Assembly: GCF_032229525.1 (NCBI RefSeq)
Contig: NZ_JAVTWB010000121.1
Span: forward strand, 1 to 64,000
Direction: 5' to 3'
Origin: Accumulibacter sp032229525
GTDB lineage: Bacteria > Pseudomonadota > Gammaproteobacteria > Burkholderiales > Rhodocyclaceae
Length of the DNA stretch: 64,000 nt
This document shows, piece by piece, positions 34,553-44,292 of the stretch. The position numbers and the translations under genes were made by a program. The first letter of the stretch is position 1. The number at the start of each line of letters is the position of its first letter. Below the pieces are notes generated by a model. The model was not told the DNA's origin. It ran no database searches and saw nothing but the letters and a program-made list of their open reading frames with translations.

Positions 34553-35411
34553 GAGCGCTGCTGTGGCTACTGGCACTGGCTGCGGTGGCGGTTGGGATCT
34601 CGCTGGCCGCGCGTTTCAGCGACGGCTACCTGCTGCTGGTGGTGCCCCCCTATCGCGTAGAGTTGGCCTTCACTCTGGCCATCTTTTTGTTCTTTGCCGC
34701 CTTCTTCCTGCTCTACGTGCTCCTGCGCGTTGTCGGGCTGACTCTTTCTCTGCCCAACAGGGTCAGCGAGTTCCGTGCTCGCCGCCGCCGCGAGAGGGCT
34801 GCCGCATCTCTGCACGAGGCCATTCGCCTGCTTTTTGAAGGGCGTTTCACGCAGGCCTTGAAGAAGGCTGGCGAAGCCCATGCCGCCGGCCAGTCGCGGG
34901 GCCTGTCGGCGCTGCTGGCTGCGCGAGCGGCTCAGCGTTTGCGCGAACCGGAAAAGGAAAAAGAGTGGCTCGATCGCGCGCGTGTCGATGATCCGAAGCT
35001 GGAGTCGGCCCGCTTGATGCTGGAAGCCGAGGGGGCTATCGGCCATGGCCAGTTCCAGGAGGCGGCGACAGCATTACAGCGCCTGCAGGGCATCGCCGGC
35101 CGCCACATCGCCGCGCTTCGCCTGGAACTCCGCGCCCAGCAGGGCTGCGGCAATTGGCCGGAGGTGCTGCGCCTGGCGCGCCTGCTCGACAAGCGTGAAG
35201 CCATGCCGCTTGAGGTGGCGCTGGAGATCAAGACCAGAGCGCACCAGGAAAGCATTCGTCAGCGCCTGGGCGATCAAGGACAGCTCCTCGACTACCTGCA
35301 GCAGGTGCCCGTCAAGGAACGTAACCCACGGCTGGTGCATACCTTTTCCGAGGCTTTGATGGCGAGCGGGGATCATGGTGAAGCGCAGCGCCTGATCGAG
35401 AAGCAGCTCGA
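34549..35411 (+). CDS. hemY: HemY-like protein, C-terminus lost in assembly gap
   Basis: The first 287 residues are present. Two N-terminal transmembrane helices (about 1-22 and 38-62, ALLWLLALAAVAVGISLAA and FTLAIFLFFAAFFLLYVLL) are followed by TPR-like helical repeats (RRERAAASLHEAIRLLFEGRF, AAGQSRGLSALLAARAAQRL). This is the HemY_N family of proteobacterial hem operons, not protoporphyrinogen oxidase. The GTG start overlaps hemX. Related proteins are about 390-420 residues, so roughly 100 residues are missing. Confidence 0.88.
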
Positions 35412-35511
35412 NNNNNNNNNNNNNNNNNNNNNNNNNNNNNNNNNNNNNNNNNNNNNNNNNNNNNNNNNNNNNNNNNNNNNNNNNNNNNNNNNNNNNNNNN
35501 NNNNNNNNNNN
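35412..35511. other. Assembly gap (100 N) between hemY and hemF
   Basis: Exactly 100 N. It removes the last ~100 codons of hemY and the last ~20 codons of hemF, which converge here. The real distance is therefore probably at least about 350 bp. Confidence 0.95.
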
Positions 35512-36372
35512 TTCAGGCTGCCAGTCGTAGCGCCACTTGACCACCGGCGGTAGCGACATCAGGATCGATTCAGTTCGTCCGCCTGACTGGAGGCCGAACA
35601 GCGTGCCGCGATCCCAGACCAGATTGAACTCGACGTAGCGCCCCCGCCGGTAAGCCTGGAAGTCGCGTTGGCGTTCGCCGTAGGGCGTCGCTTGCCGTTT
35701 TTCGATGATCGGCAGATAGGCTTCGGCAAACGTTTCCCCGACCGCGCGCGTCAAGGCGAAGCAACGTTCATAGCCTCCCTCGTTGAGGTCGTCAAAAAAG
35801 ACGCCACCGACACCACGGGGTTCTTGGCGATGTTTGAGAAAAAAATACTCGTCGCACCATTTCTTGTAGCGTTGGTAGGTATCGTCGCCGAAAGGCTGTA
35901 ACGCCTGCTTGCAGCTGGCGTGGAAATGGCGGACGTCTTCGGCGAAAGGGTAGTACGGCGTCAGATCCATGCCCCCGCCGAACCACCAGGCAGGTTCAGC
36001 ATCGGCCTTGGTCGCGACAAGAGCGCGCACATTCATGTGTGCCGTCGGGCAGTAAGGGTTCTCGGGGTGCAGCACCAGTGAAACGCCCATCGCTTCGAAG
36101 GCGCGGCCGGCGAGCTCGGGGCGTTTGGCGGTTGCCGAAGCTGGCAGGGTGGCCCCGCTGACCTGCGAGAAGGCCACGCCGCCGCGCTCGAAGACGCGGC
36201 CACCCTCGATGATGCAAGTGCGTCCATTGCCCGTCAGCGGCTCGTCAGCCGCCTTCTGCCACTCGTCGGCTCGGAATTTCGCGCCATCCGTGCCTTCTAT
36301 CGCCTCGGCCGCCGTGACGATACGCCTTTGCAGGCCGGTGAAATATTCTCTGAGCTGTGTCGAGTCGATCAT
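35512..36372 (-). CDS. hemF: Coproporphyrinogen III oxidase, oxygen-dependent (C-terminus in gap)
   Basis: Oxidatively decarboxylates coproporphyrinogen III using O2. 287 residues are visible from ATG 36372 (ATG 36402 is an alternative). Family landmarks: HPENPYCPTAHMNVRAL, WWFGGGMDLTPYYPF, RGVGGVFFDDL and the C-terminal GLQSGGRTESILMSLPPVV. Only the last 15-20 residues fall in the gap. It follows purD by 34 bp, so it may be read from the purH-purD side. Confidence 0.95.
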
Positions 36373-36406
36373 CCCTCTTGCGCTACCGCCGTTGGCATTC
36401 ATCCAC

Positions 36407-37687
36407 TCATCGAGTCACGGCACGATGGCCCACGTCGTGGCGATACTGCATACCGTCGAAGTGAATGCCGACGATCAAGTCGTACGCGCGTTTTTGAGCT
36501 TGCTTGACATTGTCACCGAGTACTGTGACGCACAGCACGCGGCCACCGGAGGTGACGATCTGGCCATCCCGCTCGCTGGTTCCGGCGTGAAAGACATGGC
36601 TATCTTCGCTGGCTTTCGGCAAGCCGCTGATCACGTCTCCCGTGCGTGGCGTGTCGGGGTAGTTGGCCGCGGCAAGGACGACGCCCAGCGCGACGCGGCG
36701 ATCCCAGGTCGCTTCGACCTGGTCCAGGTGGCCGCTCACGGCATGCTCGAGCAAGGTGAGCAGGTCGGATTTCAGGCGCATCAGGATCGGTTGTGCTTCC
36801 GGGTCGCCCAGGCGGCAATTGAACTCCACCGTCCTGACCGAGCCATCCTTGCCAACCATCAGGCCGGCATAGAGAAAGCCTGTGTAGGGAATGCCCTCGG
36901 CAGCCATGCCGCGGACCGTCGGCAGGATGATTTCACGCATGGTTCTGGCGTGCACCTCGGGCGTGACCACCGGTGCCGGTGAGTAGGCGCCCATGCCGCC
37001 GGTGTTGGGGCCGGTGTCGCCGTCGCCGATTCGCTTGTGATCCTGACTCGACGCCAGCGGCAGTACGTTCTTGCCATCGACCATGACGATGAAGCTGGCT
37101 TCTTCGCCTTCCAGAAATTCTTCGATCAGCACCCGGGCAGGCGTCGCGTTCTCTGAAACACACCCGCCCGGTTGCGGCAGCATGCGGTCAATGGCGGCAT
37201 GCGCGTCGGCCAGCGTCATCGCCACTACGACGCCTTTGCCAGCGGCCAGTCCATCGGCTTTGACAACGATCGGCACGCCCTGCCGGTCGACGTAGGCGTG
37301 TGCCGCGGTTCTGTCGGAGAAGGTCTCGAAGCGCGCGGTCGGAATGTTGTGCCTGGCCATGAAGCGCTTGGCGAAATCCTTCGAGCTTTCGAGTTGCGCG
37401 GCCTCTTTGGTCGGGCCAAAGATCTTCAGGCCTCGGGTACGAAAGATGTTGACTACGCCGGCGGCGAGTGGGGCTTCGGGACCCACTATCGTGAGGGAGA
37501 CCTTTTCCTGCTCCGCGAAGTCGGCGAGCGCCTCCAGATCGGTGAGGCCGATGTTTTCAAGTGCGTGTTCTGCTGCCGTGCCGGCGTTTCCGGAGGCGAG
37601 GAAGACCTTCTGGAGACCAGGAGTTTTCGCCAGACACCAGGCGAGCGCGTGTTCGCGACCGCCGGAGCCGATTACCAGTAACTTCAT
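36407..37687 (-). CDS. purD: Phosphoribosylamine-glycine ligase (GARS)
   Basis: ATP-grasp enzyme making glycinamide ribonucleotide, step 2 of purine synthesis. 426 residues: N-terminal VIGSGGREHALAWCL, the ATP-grasp core (VVKADGLAAGKGVVVA, GEEASFIVMVDG), the signature PNTGGMGAYSPAPV and the metal-binding VEFNCRLGDPE. Together with purH upstream it forms the usual purHD pair, though 132 bp separate them. Confidence 0.97.
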   Translation of the reverse strand: MKLLVIGSGGREHALAWCLAKTPGLQKVFLASGNAGTAAEHALENIGLTDLEALADFAEQEKVSLTIVGPEAPLAAGVVNIFRTRGLKIFGPTKEAAQLESSKDFAKRFMARHNIPTARFETFSDRTAAHAYVDRQGVPIVVKADGLAAGKGVVVAMTLADAHAAIDRMLPQPGGCVSENATPARVLIEEFLEGEEASFIVMVDGKNVLPLASSQDHKRIGDGDTGPNTGGMGAYSPAPVVTPEVHARTMREIILPTVRGMAAEGIPYTGFLYAGLMVGKDGSVRTVEFNCRLGDPEAQPILMRLKSDLLTLLEHAVSGHLDQVEATWDRRVALGVVLAAANYPDTPRTGDVISGLPKASEDSHVFHAGTSERDGQIVTSGGRVLCVTVLGDNVKQAQKRAYDLIVGIHFDGMQYRHDVGHRAVTR

Positions 37688-37819
37688 ACAAATCCCTTCC
37701 CCACCAGATTACTTTCGAGATTGCCTGCTGCTGTCAGTGGCAGGTCTATTGCCAGCCTGTACAACGCTCTCACAATACCTTGCGCCTTCCGATTTCTGGC
37801 AGCATTCTGCTGACGGAAA

Positions 37820-39385
37820 TCAGTGTCGGAAGTGGCGGGCGCCGGTGAAAACCATCGCCAGACCATGTTCGTCGGCGGCAGCAATCACCTCCTCGTCACG
37901 CATCGATCCTCCCGGTTGAATGACCGCTTTGGCGCCTGCTGCGGCGAGAACGTCAACGCCGTCTCGGAAAGGGAAGAAAGCGTCCGAGGCGACGCAGGAA
38001 CCGGCCAGGTCGAGGCACGCGTTCTGCGCCTTGCTCACCGCGATCCGAGTGGAGTCGACCCGGCTCATCTGCCCGGCGCCAACACCAAGGGTCATGCCGC
38101 GGCCGCAGAAGACGATGGCATTGGACTTGACGAACTTGGCGACGCGATAGGCGAACAGCAGGTTCTCGACCTGTCCCTCACTTGGCGCCACCTTGCTTAC
38201 CACCTTGAGGTCGGACGCCTGAACATTGAATTGGTCGGGCGTTTGTACCAGCAGCCCGCCGCCAACACGCTTCATCTCGAAGGCGTGATGGACCTTGGCC
38301 AAGGGCAGTTCGAGAACTCGCAGGTTCTGCTTGGCGGCAAGCAATTCCTTGGCCGCCGCGGTGAAAGCTGGCGCCAGCAGAACCTCGACGAAATGCTTGC
38401 GTGCATTCATGGCGATGACGACATCGCTGTCTACCGTGCCGTTGAAGGCAATGATGCCGCCAAAGGCAGAGGTCGAATCGGTCTGGAAAGCCTTTTCGTA
38501 AGCCGATAGCAAATTGGCGCTCACTGCCACGCCACACGGATTGGCGTGCTTGACGATCACGCAGACCGGTGTGTCGAAGGTCTTTGCGCATTCCCAAGCG
38601 GCGTCGGCGTCGGCGATGTTGTTGTAAGAGAGTTCTTTTCCCTGTAATTGCCGGTAGTTGGCGATCGATCCGGGGACTGGCGTCGGATCGCGGTAGAAGG
38701 CTGCCTGCTGGTGCGGATTCTCGCCGTAGCGGAGCGCTTCGACGCGATCAAAAGCAAGCTGAAGGTGTGCGGGGAATGGCTGTGCCTGCTGTTTTTCATC
38801 AAGTGACGTCAGCCAGTTGGCGATCGCAGCATCGTAACGCGCGGTGTGTACGAATGCCTTTCTGGCCAGCGCGAAGCGGGTCGCCACACTCAGTGCGCCA
38901 TCGTTGGCCGCCATTTCCACGAGCAGTGCGGGGTAGTCCTCGGGGTCGGTGACCACCGCCACGCCGCTGTAGTTCTTGGCCGCAGAACGGACCATCGCCG
39001 GCCCGCCGATGTCGATGTTTTCGATCGCTTCTTCAAGCGTGACCCCAGGCCTGGCAACGGTCTCGCGGAACGGGTACAGATTCACGCAAACCAGATCGAT
39101 GGTCGGGATCCCGTGTTCTGCGATGGTGGTCATATGCTCGGCCAGATCACGCCGGGCGAGGATGCCACCGTGCACCTTCGGATGCAGTGTCTTGACGCGA
39201 CCATCGAGCATTTCAGGAAAGCCCGTGTAATCGGCAACCTCGGTAACCGTCAGGCCGGCATCGCGAAGCATCCTCGCTGTACCGCCGGTGGATAAAAGTG
39301 CGACGCCGTGGGCGACGAGGCCTTTGGCGAATTCAAGAGCGCCATCTTTGTCGGAGAGGCTGATCAGGGCTTGACGTATTTTCAT
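37820..39385 (-). CDS. purH: Bifunctional AICAR formyltransferase / IMP cyclohydrolase
   Basis: Final two steps of IMP synthesis. 521 residues. The N-terminal MGS-like IMP cyclohydrolase domain (ALISLSDKDG, LLSTGGTARML, GGILARRDL) covers about 1-145; the AICAR transformylase domain follows with RYGENPHQQAAFYR, CVIVKHANPCG and SDAFFPFRDGVD. It lies 44 bp after fis, so dusB-fis-purH-purD are probably cotranscribed. Confidence 0.98.
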   Translation of the reverse strand: MKIRQALISLSDKDGALEFAKGLVAHGVALLSTGGTARMLRDAGLTVTEVADYTGFPEMLDGRVKTLHPKVHGGILARRDLAEHMTTIAEHGIPTIDLVCVNLYPFRETVARPGVTLEEAIENIDIGGPAMVRSAAKNYSGVAVVTDPEDYPALLVEMAANDGALSVATRFALARKAFVHTARYDAAIANWLTSLDEKQQAQPFPAHLQLAFDRVEALRYGENPHQQAAFYRDPTPVPGSIANYRQLQGKELSYNNIADADAAWECAKTFDTPVCVIVKHANPCGVAVSANLLSAYEKAFQTDSTSAFGGIIAFNGTVDSDVVIAMNARKHFVEVLLAPAFTAAAKELLAAKQNLRVLELPLAKVHHAFEMKRVGGGLLVQTPDQFNVQASDLKVVSKVAPSEGQVENLLFAYRVAKFVKSNAIVFCGRGMTLGVGAGQMSRVDSTRIAVSKAQNACLDLAGSCVASDAFFPFRDGVDVLAAAGAKAVIQPGGSMRDEEVIAAADEHGLAMVFTGARHFRH

Positions 39386-39429
39386 GGCTGGCGGGCAGAC
39401 TGTGTGGTTGAACGTTGCAGGAAGGCTGT

Positions 39430-39681
39430 TCAGGCAAGAAGTTGGTGGTCGATCAACTTCTTGCGCAAGGTATTGCGGTTGATACCCAGTATCTCGGCGG
39501 CAAATGTCTGGTTGCCGCCCGCCTGTTTGAGCACGACTTCGAGCATTGGGCGTTCGACACTCCTGATCACCATCTCGTAAACCGGGGCTGGTTTCTCGCC
39601 ATCAAGTTGCTGGAAGTAATCTTCCAGCGCTTTGCGGACAAAGGTCGCAATGTCCTCATCGCCATCTTGATGTTGCTTCAT
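39430..39681 (-). CDS. fis: Fis-family DNA-binding protein
   Basis: 83-residue nucleoid-associated factor. The C-terminal helix-turn-helix QTFAAEILGINRNTLRKKL is the Fis signature (also the DNA-binding end of NtrC proteins). The N-terminal part with VYEMVIRSVERPMLEVVL corresponds to the dimerisation helices. Its ATG overlaps the dusB stop, reproducing the dusB-fis pair of proteobacteria. Confidence 0.94.
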   Translation of the reverse strand: MKQHQDGDEDIATFVRKALEDYFQQLDGEKPAPVYEMVIRSVERPMLEVVLKQAGGNQTFAAEILGINRNTLRKKLIDHQLLA

Positions 39682-40727
39682 GCGGCGAGATCCTCACAAC
39701 GGCTCGCGTTCAGTGGCGCGCCAGGATCGTCGGCGACGTAGGGTAGATGCTCGTTGTGCTCCGCGAGCGCACAAAAAAAGTCATTGACCGCCTGCCGTTG
39801 GGTGGCGATCGTCGCTAATTGATTCATCATATGGCGAAACGCCGCCGAGCCGACCAGCCCCCTGGTGTACCAGGAGATATGCTTGCGAGCGATGCGCAAA
39901 CCCGTCTCGCTGCCGTAAAACAGGTAGAGGTCCTCGAGGTGCCCGAGCAGGATCTGGTGGATTTCGATGACCCGCGGTGGCATCAGGTGCGTGCCGGTTT
40001 CCAGGAAGTGTTCAATCTCGCGGAACAGCCATGGACGGCCCTGTGCCGCGCGGCCGATCATCACCGCATCGGCGCCGGTGGTGTCGAGAACGAATTTTGC
40101 TGTTTCAGGCGAGACGATGTCGCCGTTGGCGATCAGCGGAATGCGCGCAACAGCCTTGACGGCCCGGATAGTATCGTATTCGGCGTGACCGCTGTAGCCG
40201 CAGGCGCGGGTTCGCCCGTGCATGGCCAAGGCCCTGATGCCGGACTGCTCGGCGATTCTGAGGATGCTCAGGGCGTTTCGGCTGGCGGTGTCCCAGCCGG
40301 TGCGGATTTTCAGCGTGACCGGCGTTTGCGGTACCGCACTGACCACCGCCTCCAGGATCCGGCCGACCAGCAACTCATCCCGGAGCAGGGCGGAGCCAGC
40401 CATGACGTTGCAGATCTTCTTTGCCGGGCAGCCCATGTTGATGTCGATGATCTGCGCCCCGCGGTCTACATTGTGCCGCGCTGCATTGGCCATCATCACG
40501 GGGTCGGCACCGGCGATCTGCACCGAGATCGGAGCCACCTCTCCGTCATGGTTGGCGCGCCGTTGTGTCTTGGCGCTGCCGTAGAGCAATGAGTTTGAAG
40601 TCACCATCTCGGATACCGCCAAGCCGGCGCCCATGTTCTTGCAAAGCTGCCTGAAAGGGCGATCGGTCACACCCGCCATTGGTGCGACAAACAGGTTATT
40701 GCGCAGCGAAAATCCGAGAAATTCCAT
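39678..40727 (-). CDS. dusB: tRNA-dihydrouridine synthase B
   Basis: FMN enzyme reducing uridine in the tRNA D loop. 349 residues from ATG 40727 (MEFLGFSLRNNLFVAPMAGV); an upstream in-frame start adds 34 residues unlike the family. Landmarks: APMAGVTDRPFRQLC, DINMGCPAKKICN containing the catalytic Cys, TLKIRTGW, MHGRTRACGYSG and MIGRAAQGRPW. First gene of dusB-fis. Confidence 0.95.
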   Translation of the reverse strand: MEFLGFSLRNNLFVAPMAGVTDRPFRQLCKNMGAGLAVSEMVTSNSLLYGSAKTQRRANHDGEVAPISVQIAGADPVMMANAARHNVDRGAQIIDINMGCPAKKICNVMAGSALLRDELLVGRILEAVVSAVPQTPVTLKIRTGWDTASRNALSILRIAEQSGIRALAMHGRTRACGYSGHAEYDTIRAVKAVARIPLIANGDIVSPETAKFVLDTTGADAVMIGRAAQGRPWLFREIEHFLETGTHLMPPRVIEIHQILLGHLEDLYLFYGSETGLRIARKHISWYTRGLVGSAAFRHMMNQLATIATQRQAVNDFFCALAEHNEHLPYVADDPGAPLNASRCEDLAA

Positions 40728-40976
40728 GGCCGTGAGGTGCCGGGGTGCAAGGCAAGACGGGGATTCTACCGCGATTGCTGCCCGAAAAACAGACAGTCGT
40801 GGGCTGTTGATGGCATTCGCGATAGCCATTCGAATGGCTGGCGGGGGAGTGCGCGCTCAAGGTGAGCGGCGTGCGCGCGAGTCGCGGGTTGGGCGACGCA
40901 TCTTGCTGGGGAGCGATCTCCGGCTGCCGCTTGGCCCGACGCCGGCGCCAGGGCAGGCCAACGCCCGGACGCTCCT

Positions 40977-41246
40977 CTACTGTTTGCCGATGCCTTCGGG
41001 CATGACGATGTTCACCTCGAGAACTTCCATATTGCCCTGTTTCTCGATCGACACCTTGATATCTTCCGGGTTGACCGACACGTATTTCGAAATGACGGCC
41101 ATCAGCTCCTGCTGCAGGGCCGGCAGGAAGTCAGGTGCTCCGGCGTTGTTGCCATTGCGTTCGTGGGCAATGATCAGCTGCAGGCGTTCCTTGGCAATGG
41201 CCGCCGTCTTGGGCTTGTTGCCGAAGATCAGGGAGAACAGGGACAT
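40977..41246 (-). CDS. minE: Cell division topological specificity factor MinE
   Basis: Stimulates MinD ATPase and drives Min oscillation at the membrane. 89 residues: N-terminal membrane-binding and anti-MinCD segment (SLFSLIFGNKPKTAAIAKER LQLIIAHER), then the beta-rich dimerisation domain (MAVISKYVSVNPEDIKVSIE). Starts 2 bp after minD. Last gene of minCDE. Confidence 0.96.
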   Translation of the reverse strand: MSLFSLIFGNKPKTAAIAKERLQLIIAHERNGNNAGAPDFLPALQQELMAVISKYVSVNPEDIKVSIEKQGNMEVLEVNIVMPEGIGKQ

Positions 41247-41248
41247 CC

Positions 41249-42070
41249 TTATTTCCCCCCGAAGAATCGCTTGAACAGGCCAGGCTTCTCGTAGTCAACG
41301 AAACGTAACGGGATGGTTTCGCCAAGGAAGCGTCCAACCACGTCGAGATAGGCGTTGGCGACATCACTACCGGCGAGATGGATCGCCGGCGAACCGGCGT
41401 TCGACGATTGCAGTACCGCTTCGGATTCGGGAATGACGCCGATGATCGGCACGCGCAGGATCTCCTGTACGTCCTGGTACGACAGCATTTCGCCGTCGCT
41501 GACGCGTTTCGGCGAGTAGCGGGTGATCAACAGATGCTCCTTGACCGGCTCCCCACCACTCAGAGCGCGACGCGACTTGGCCTGGATGATACCGAGAATG
41601 CGGTCCGAGTCACGCACCGACGAGACCTCCGGGTTGCTGACGACCAGTGCCTCGTCGGCAAAGGTCAGTGCCAGGACAGCACCACGTTCAATACCTGCCG
41701 GTGAATCACAGACGACGTAGTCGAAGCCCATGTGTTCCAGTTCCTTGAGAACTTTCTCGACACCTTCTTCGGTCAGCGCGTCCTTGTCACGGGTCTGGGA
41801 AGCCGGTAGCACGAAGAGCTGATCGTTCGCGCAGTGCTTGTCCTTGATCAGCGCCTGGGTGAGGGTCGCTTCGCCGTTGAGGACGTTCACCAGGTCATAG
41901 ACCACGCGGCGTTCGCAGCCCATGATCAGATCGAGGTTGCGCAGGCCGACGTCAAAATCGATGACGGCGGTTTTATAGCCACGCAGAGCGAGGCCCGAAG
42001 CGAAACTGGCGCTGGTAGTGGTTTTGCCGACACCACCCTTGCCGGACGTTACGACGACAATACGTGTCAC
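41249..42070 (-). CDS. minD: Septum site-determining ATPase MinD
   Basis: ParA-type ATPase that recruits MinC to the membrane. 273 residues: deviant Walker A SGKGGVGKTTTS, switch I region DFDVGLRNLDLIMG, Walker B-like VVCDSPAGIERG and the C-terminal amphipathic targeting helix (YEKPGLFKRFFGGK). It is 103 bp after minC and 2 bp before minE. Confidence 0.98.
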   Translation of the reverse strand: MTRIVVVTSGKGGVGKTTTSASFASGLALRGYKTAVIDFDVGLRNLDLIMGCERRVVYDLVNVLNGEATLTQALIKDKHCANDQLFVLPASQTRDKDALTEEGVEKVLKELEHMGFDYVVCDSPAGIERGAVLALTFADEALVVSNPEVSSVRDSDRILGIIQAKSRRALSGGEPVKEHLLITRYSPKRVSDGEMLSYQDVQEILRVPIIGVIPESEAVLQSSNAGSPAIHLAGSDVANAYLDVVGRFLGETIPLRFVDYEKPGLFKRFFGGK

Positions 42071-42173
42071 GGATGTTTCTCCGCCAATGAAAGACGAGAT
42101 TCTACCTGCAGAATGAGGATTCTGTTGACCGGCACTGCCGACGCGGTGCTGGGCCCGAATACCAGCATCATTA

Positions 42174-43010
42174 CTAGTCGGTCTTCAGCGGCTCGACCAC
42201 CAGTTTGCCGGGGGCTTCGCCTGCTTCTTCAATCAGTCTGACCTGCACCGGTTTGCCCGCCAGTTCGGCAGGAACGCCGCCATCGAAAGTGCGGTAAAGG
42301 CCAGCCACAGAGACCAGTTGGGCGTCGAAGCGTGCGCAGAAGATACGTGCGCTGGCAGCGCCGCTGGCGCCTGCCAGCGCACGCCCGTGCAAGGGTGCAT
42401 AGATGTGAATGCTGCCATCGGCAATGACTTCGGCGCCGGCATTGACGGCGGCCAGGACCACCAGGTCGCCACCCCGGGCATAGAGCTGCTGTCCTGAGCG
42501 CAGGGGTCGGGTGACGAACATCGTTGGTGCCGCGGTGGGTGGGCCGGCTACCGCGGCGGGAGGCTTGGCCGGCGGGGGTTCTGTGACGACCGGGGCTTCG
42601 ACCGTTGGCGGCGGCGATGGCGGCGATGGCTCGGCGTCGTCGACAGGCTTGCTGCGCGGCGAACGTTCCGCGGCCGCGTAGGTCGGCAGGCCGGCCTTGG
42701 CCGCACTCTGGCGAAGGTCCTCGCTACCGCCACGCACACCGATCACGTGCAGGCCGTGCGTCCTCAACACTTCTTTGACCAACTGCCATTTCGCCGACGA
42801 CGCGTCGCCCAGTTGTGACAGTTCGAGAACCGCCGCATCGCCATCGAAGAAGGGGTCGTCACCGAACAGCGTGCTGGCAGCCTCGGCAAGTTCGCTGGGG
42901 TGGAGCGAGCGCAGGGTGATGGCCACGATCGGCAGCGTCGTGCCCTTGAATTCGATCAGCTGGTGGGTCTTGTTCTGTGGCGGCATGGGGTTGTCTGGAA
43001 TGTCGGACAA
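42174..43010 (-). CDS. minC: Septum site-determining inhibitor MinC
   Basis: Inhibits FtsZ assembly away from mid-cell. 278 residues: N-terminal MinC_N domain about 15-110 (TLPIVAITLRSL, GDPFFDGDAAVLELSQL-like), a proline-rich linker about 125-165, and the C-terminal beta-helix that binds MinD (RSGQQLYARGGDLVVLAAVN, GSIHIYAPLHGRALAGA). The linker is longer and more Pro/Ala-rich than in E. coli. Confidence 0.96.
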   Translation of the reverse strand: MSDIPDNPMPPQNKTHQLIEFKGTTLPIVAITLRSLHPSELAEAASTLFGDDPFFDGDAAVLELSQLGDASSAKWQLVKEVLRTHGLHVIGVRGGSEDLRQSAAKAGLPTYAAAERSPRSKPVDDAEPSPPSPPPTVEAPVVTEPPPAKPPAAVAGPPTAAPTMFVTRPLRSGQQLYARGGDLVVLAAVNAGAEVIADGSIHIYAPLHGRALAGASGAASARIFCARFDAQLVSVAGLYRTFDGGVPAELAGKPVQVRLIEEAGEAPGKLVVEPLKTD

Positions 43011-43128
43011 GGGCTTGCGAAGCGGGGAAGTCTAGCCGAATCATCGCCCAAAAAGTGCGACACGCCGACGATATTTGCAGGGATTGCAGCGGGTTTCCGG
43101 CTCGACCGCCGGCGTCGGCGGCAACTGA

Positions 43129-44292
43129 CTACGGCCATGCTCTCGCTCCCCAGATCATTCGTTTGGCAATGAAGTGGCGTAGCGGCGGGACGAGTTCGAG
43201 TGCCAGCAGGCCGGCGCTGCGCGCAATTCGCAGCGGCGCCAGGTCGTTGGTGAAGACGCGCACAATGCCGTCGGTGAAGGCGATGCTGCCGCTGCGGTCG
43301 ATCCGCCGCTTGCGCGCGTAGGCGCCGAGGGTGCTTGCCTCACCGGCATCGCCGCCGGCCTGTGCCAGCAGCGCTTCGGCCAACTCCCAAGCGTCGCGCA
43401 GACCGAGGTTGAAACCCTGCCCCGAGACGGGATGCAGGCTTTGCGCGGCATTGCCGATCCAGACCTGCCGTCGGCCGGTGAGGTGCTGGCGGATACGCAA
43501 GGCCAGCGGGAAGCGGCTGCGCGGTCCGCTGCCGATGAAGTCGAGGCGGCTGCCGAACTGTGCGCGCAGCGCCGCGAGAAAATCATCGTCGGGGAGTTCA
43601 AGCAACGCTGCCGCCCTGTCAGGCCGCGCGGTAAACACCAGCGAGTAGGCCTGCCCGAGCGGTAGCAGGGCGAGCGGGCCATCCGGGGTGAAACGTTCCC
43701 AAGCGCGATGCGCGTGTCCACCAGCGGGACAGACCTCGGCGACGACAGCGTGCTGCCGGTAATCATGAACCCGCACATCGGGGTCATTGGCCGGGGTTCC
43801 TTCGGCATGAACCACCAGTCTGGCGGCAACGTGTTGCGTCGCCCCATCGCCCGTCAGCGTGATCTCGGCAAATTCGTCGCCGGCCGTGATCTCGGCGACC
43901 GTGCAGTGGCTCAATAATTGCCCTGGCTCGATGCGTGCATCCAGGGTGGCGGCAAGATCTCGATAGCGCATGACATAGCCGAGAGCCGGAAGAGCGTAGT
44001 CTCTGGCGTTGATCAGCGTACGGCCGAAGCCGCCACGCTGCGAGACGTGGATGGTTTCAATCGACGTGCCGGCGCCTGCATTCCAGGCACCGAGGCGTTC
44101 GAGGATCTGTCGGGTTCCGTGCGCAAGTGCCAGCGCGCGGGGGTCGTTGGCCCAGGCACCGCGCCCACGGCTATCGATCAATAGCACGCGATACGGCCCG
44201 CCGGCGAGCGCCAGCGCCAGCGTCATGCCGACCGGGCCAGCGCCGACGATGGCGATGTCCACCGTGCCGATGGCGTTGCCCTGTTCAGTCAT
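43129..44292 (-). CDS. ubiH: UbiH-type FAD-dependent ubiquinone hydroxylase
   Basis: Aromatic-ring flavin monooxygenase of ubiquinone synthesis. 387 residues. The FAD-binding GAGPVGMTLALAL is near residue 16; the second FAD motif GNAAQSLHPVSGQGFNLGLR closely resembles the E. coli UbiH version (GNAAQ rather than GDAAH), favouring UbiH over UbiF or UbiI. The start overlaps the pepP stop by 8 bp, the common pepP-ubiH arrangement. Exact ring position hydroxylated is inferred. Confidence 0.82.
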   Translation of the reverse strand: MTEQGNAIGTVDIAIVGAGPVGMTLALALAGGPYRVLLIDSRGRGAWANDPRALALAHGTRQILERLGAWNAGAGTSIETIHVSQRGGFGRTLINARDYALPALGYVMRYRDLAATLDARIEPGQLLSHCTVAEITAGDEFAEITLTGDGATQHVAARLVVHAEGTPANDPDVRVHDYRQHAVVAEVCPAGGHAHRAWERFTPDGPLALLPLGQAYSLVFTARPDRAAALLELPDDDFLAALRAQFGSRLDFIGSGPRSRFPLALRIRQHLTGRRQVWIGNAAQSLHPVSGQGFNLGLRDAWELAEALLAQAGGDAGEASTLGAYARKRRIDRSGSIAFTDGIVRVFTNDLAPLRIARSAGLLALELVPPLRHFIAKRMIWGARAWP

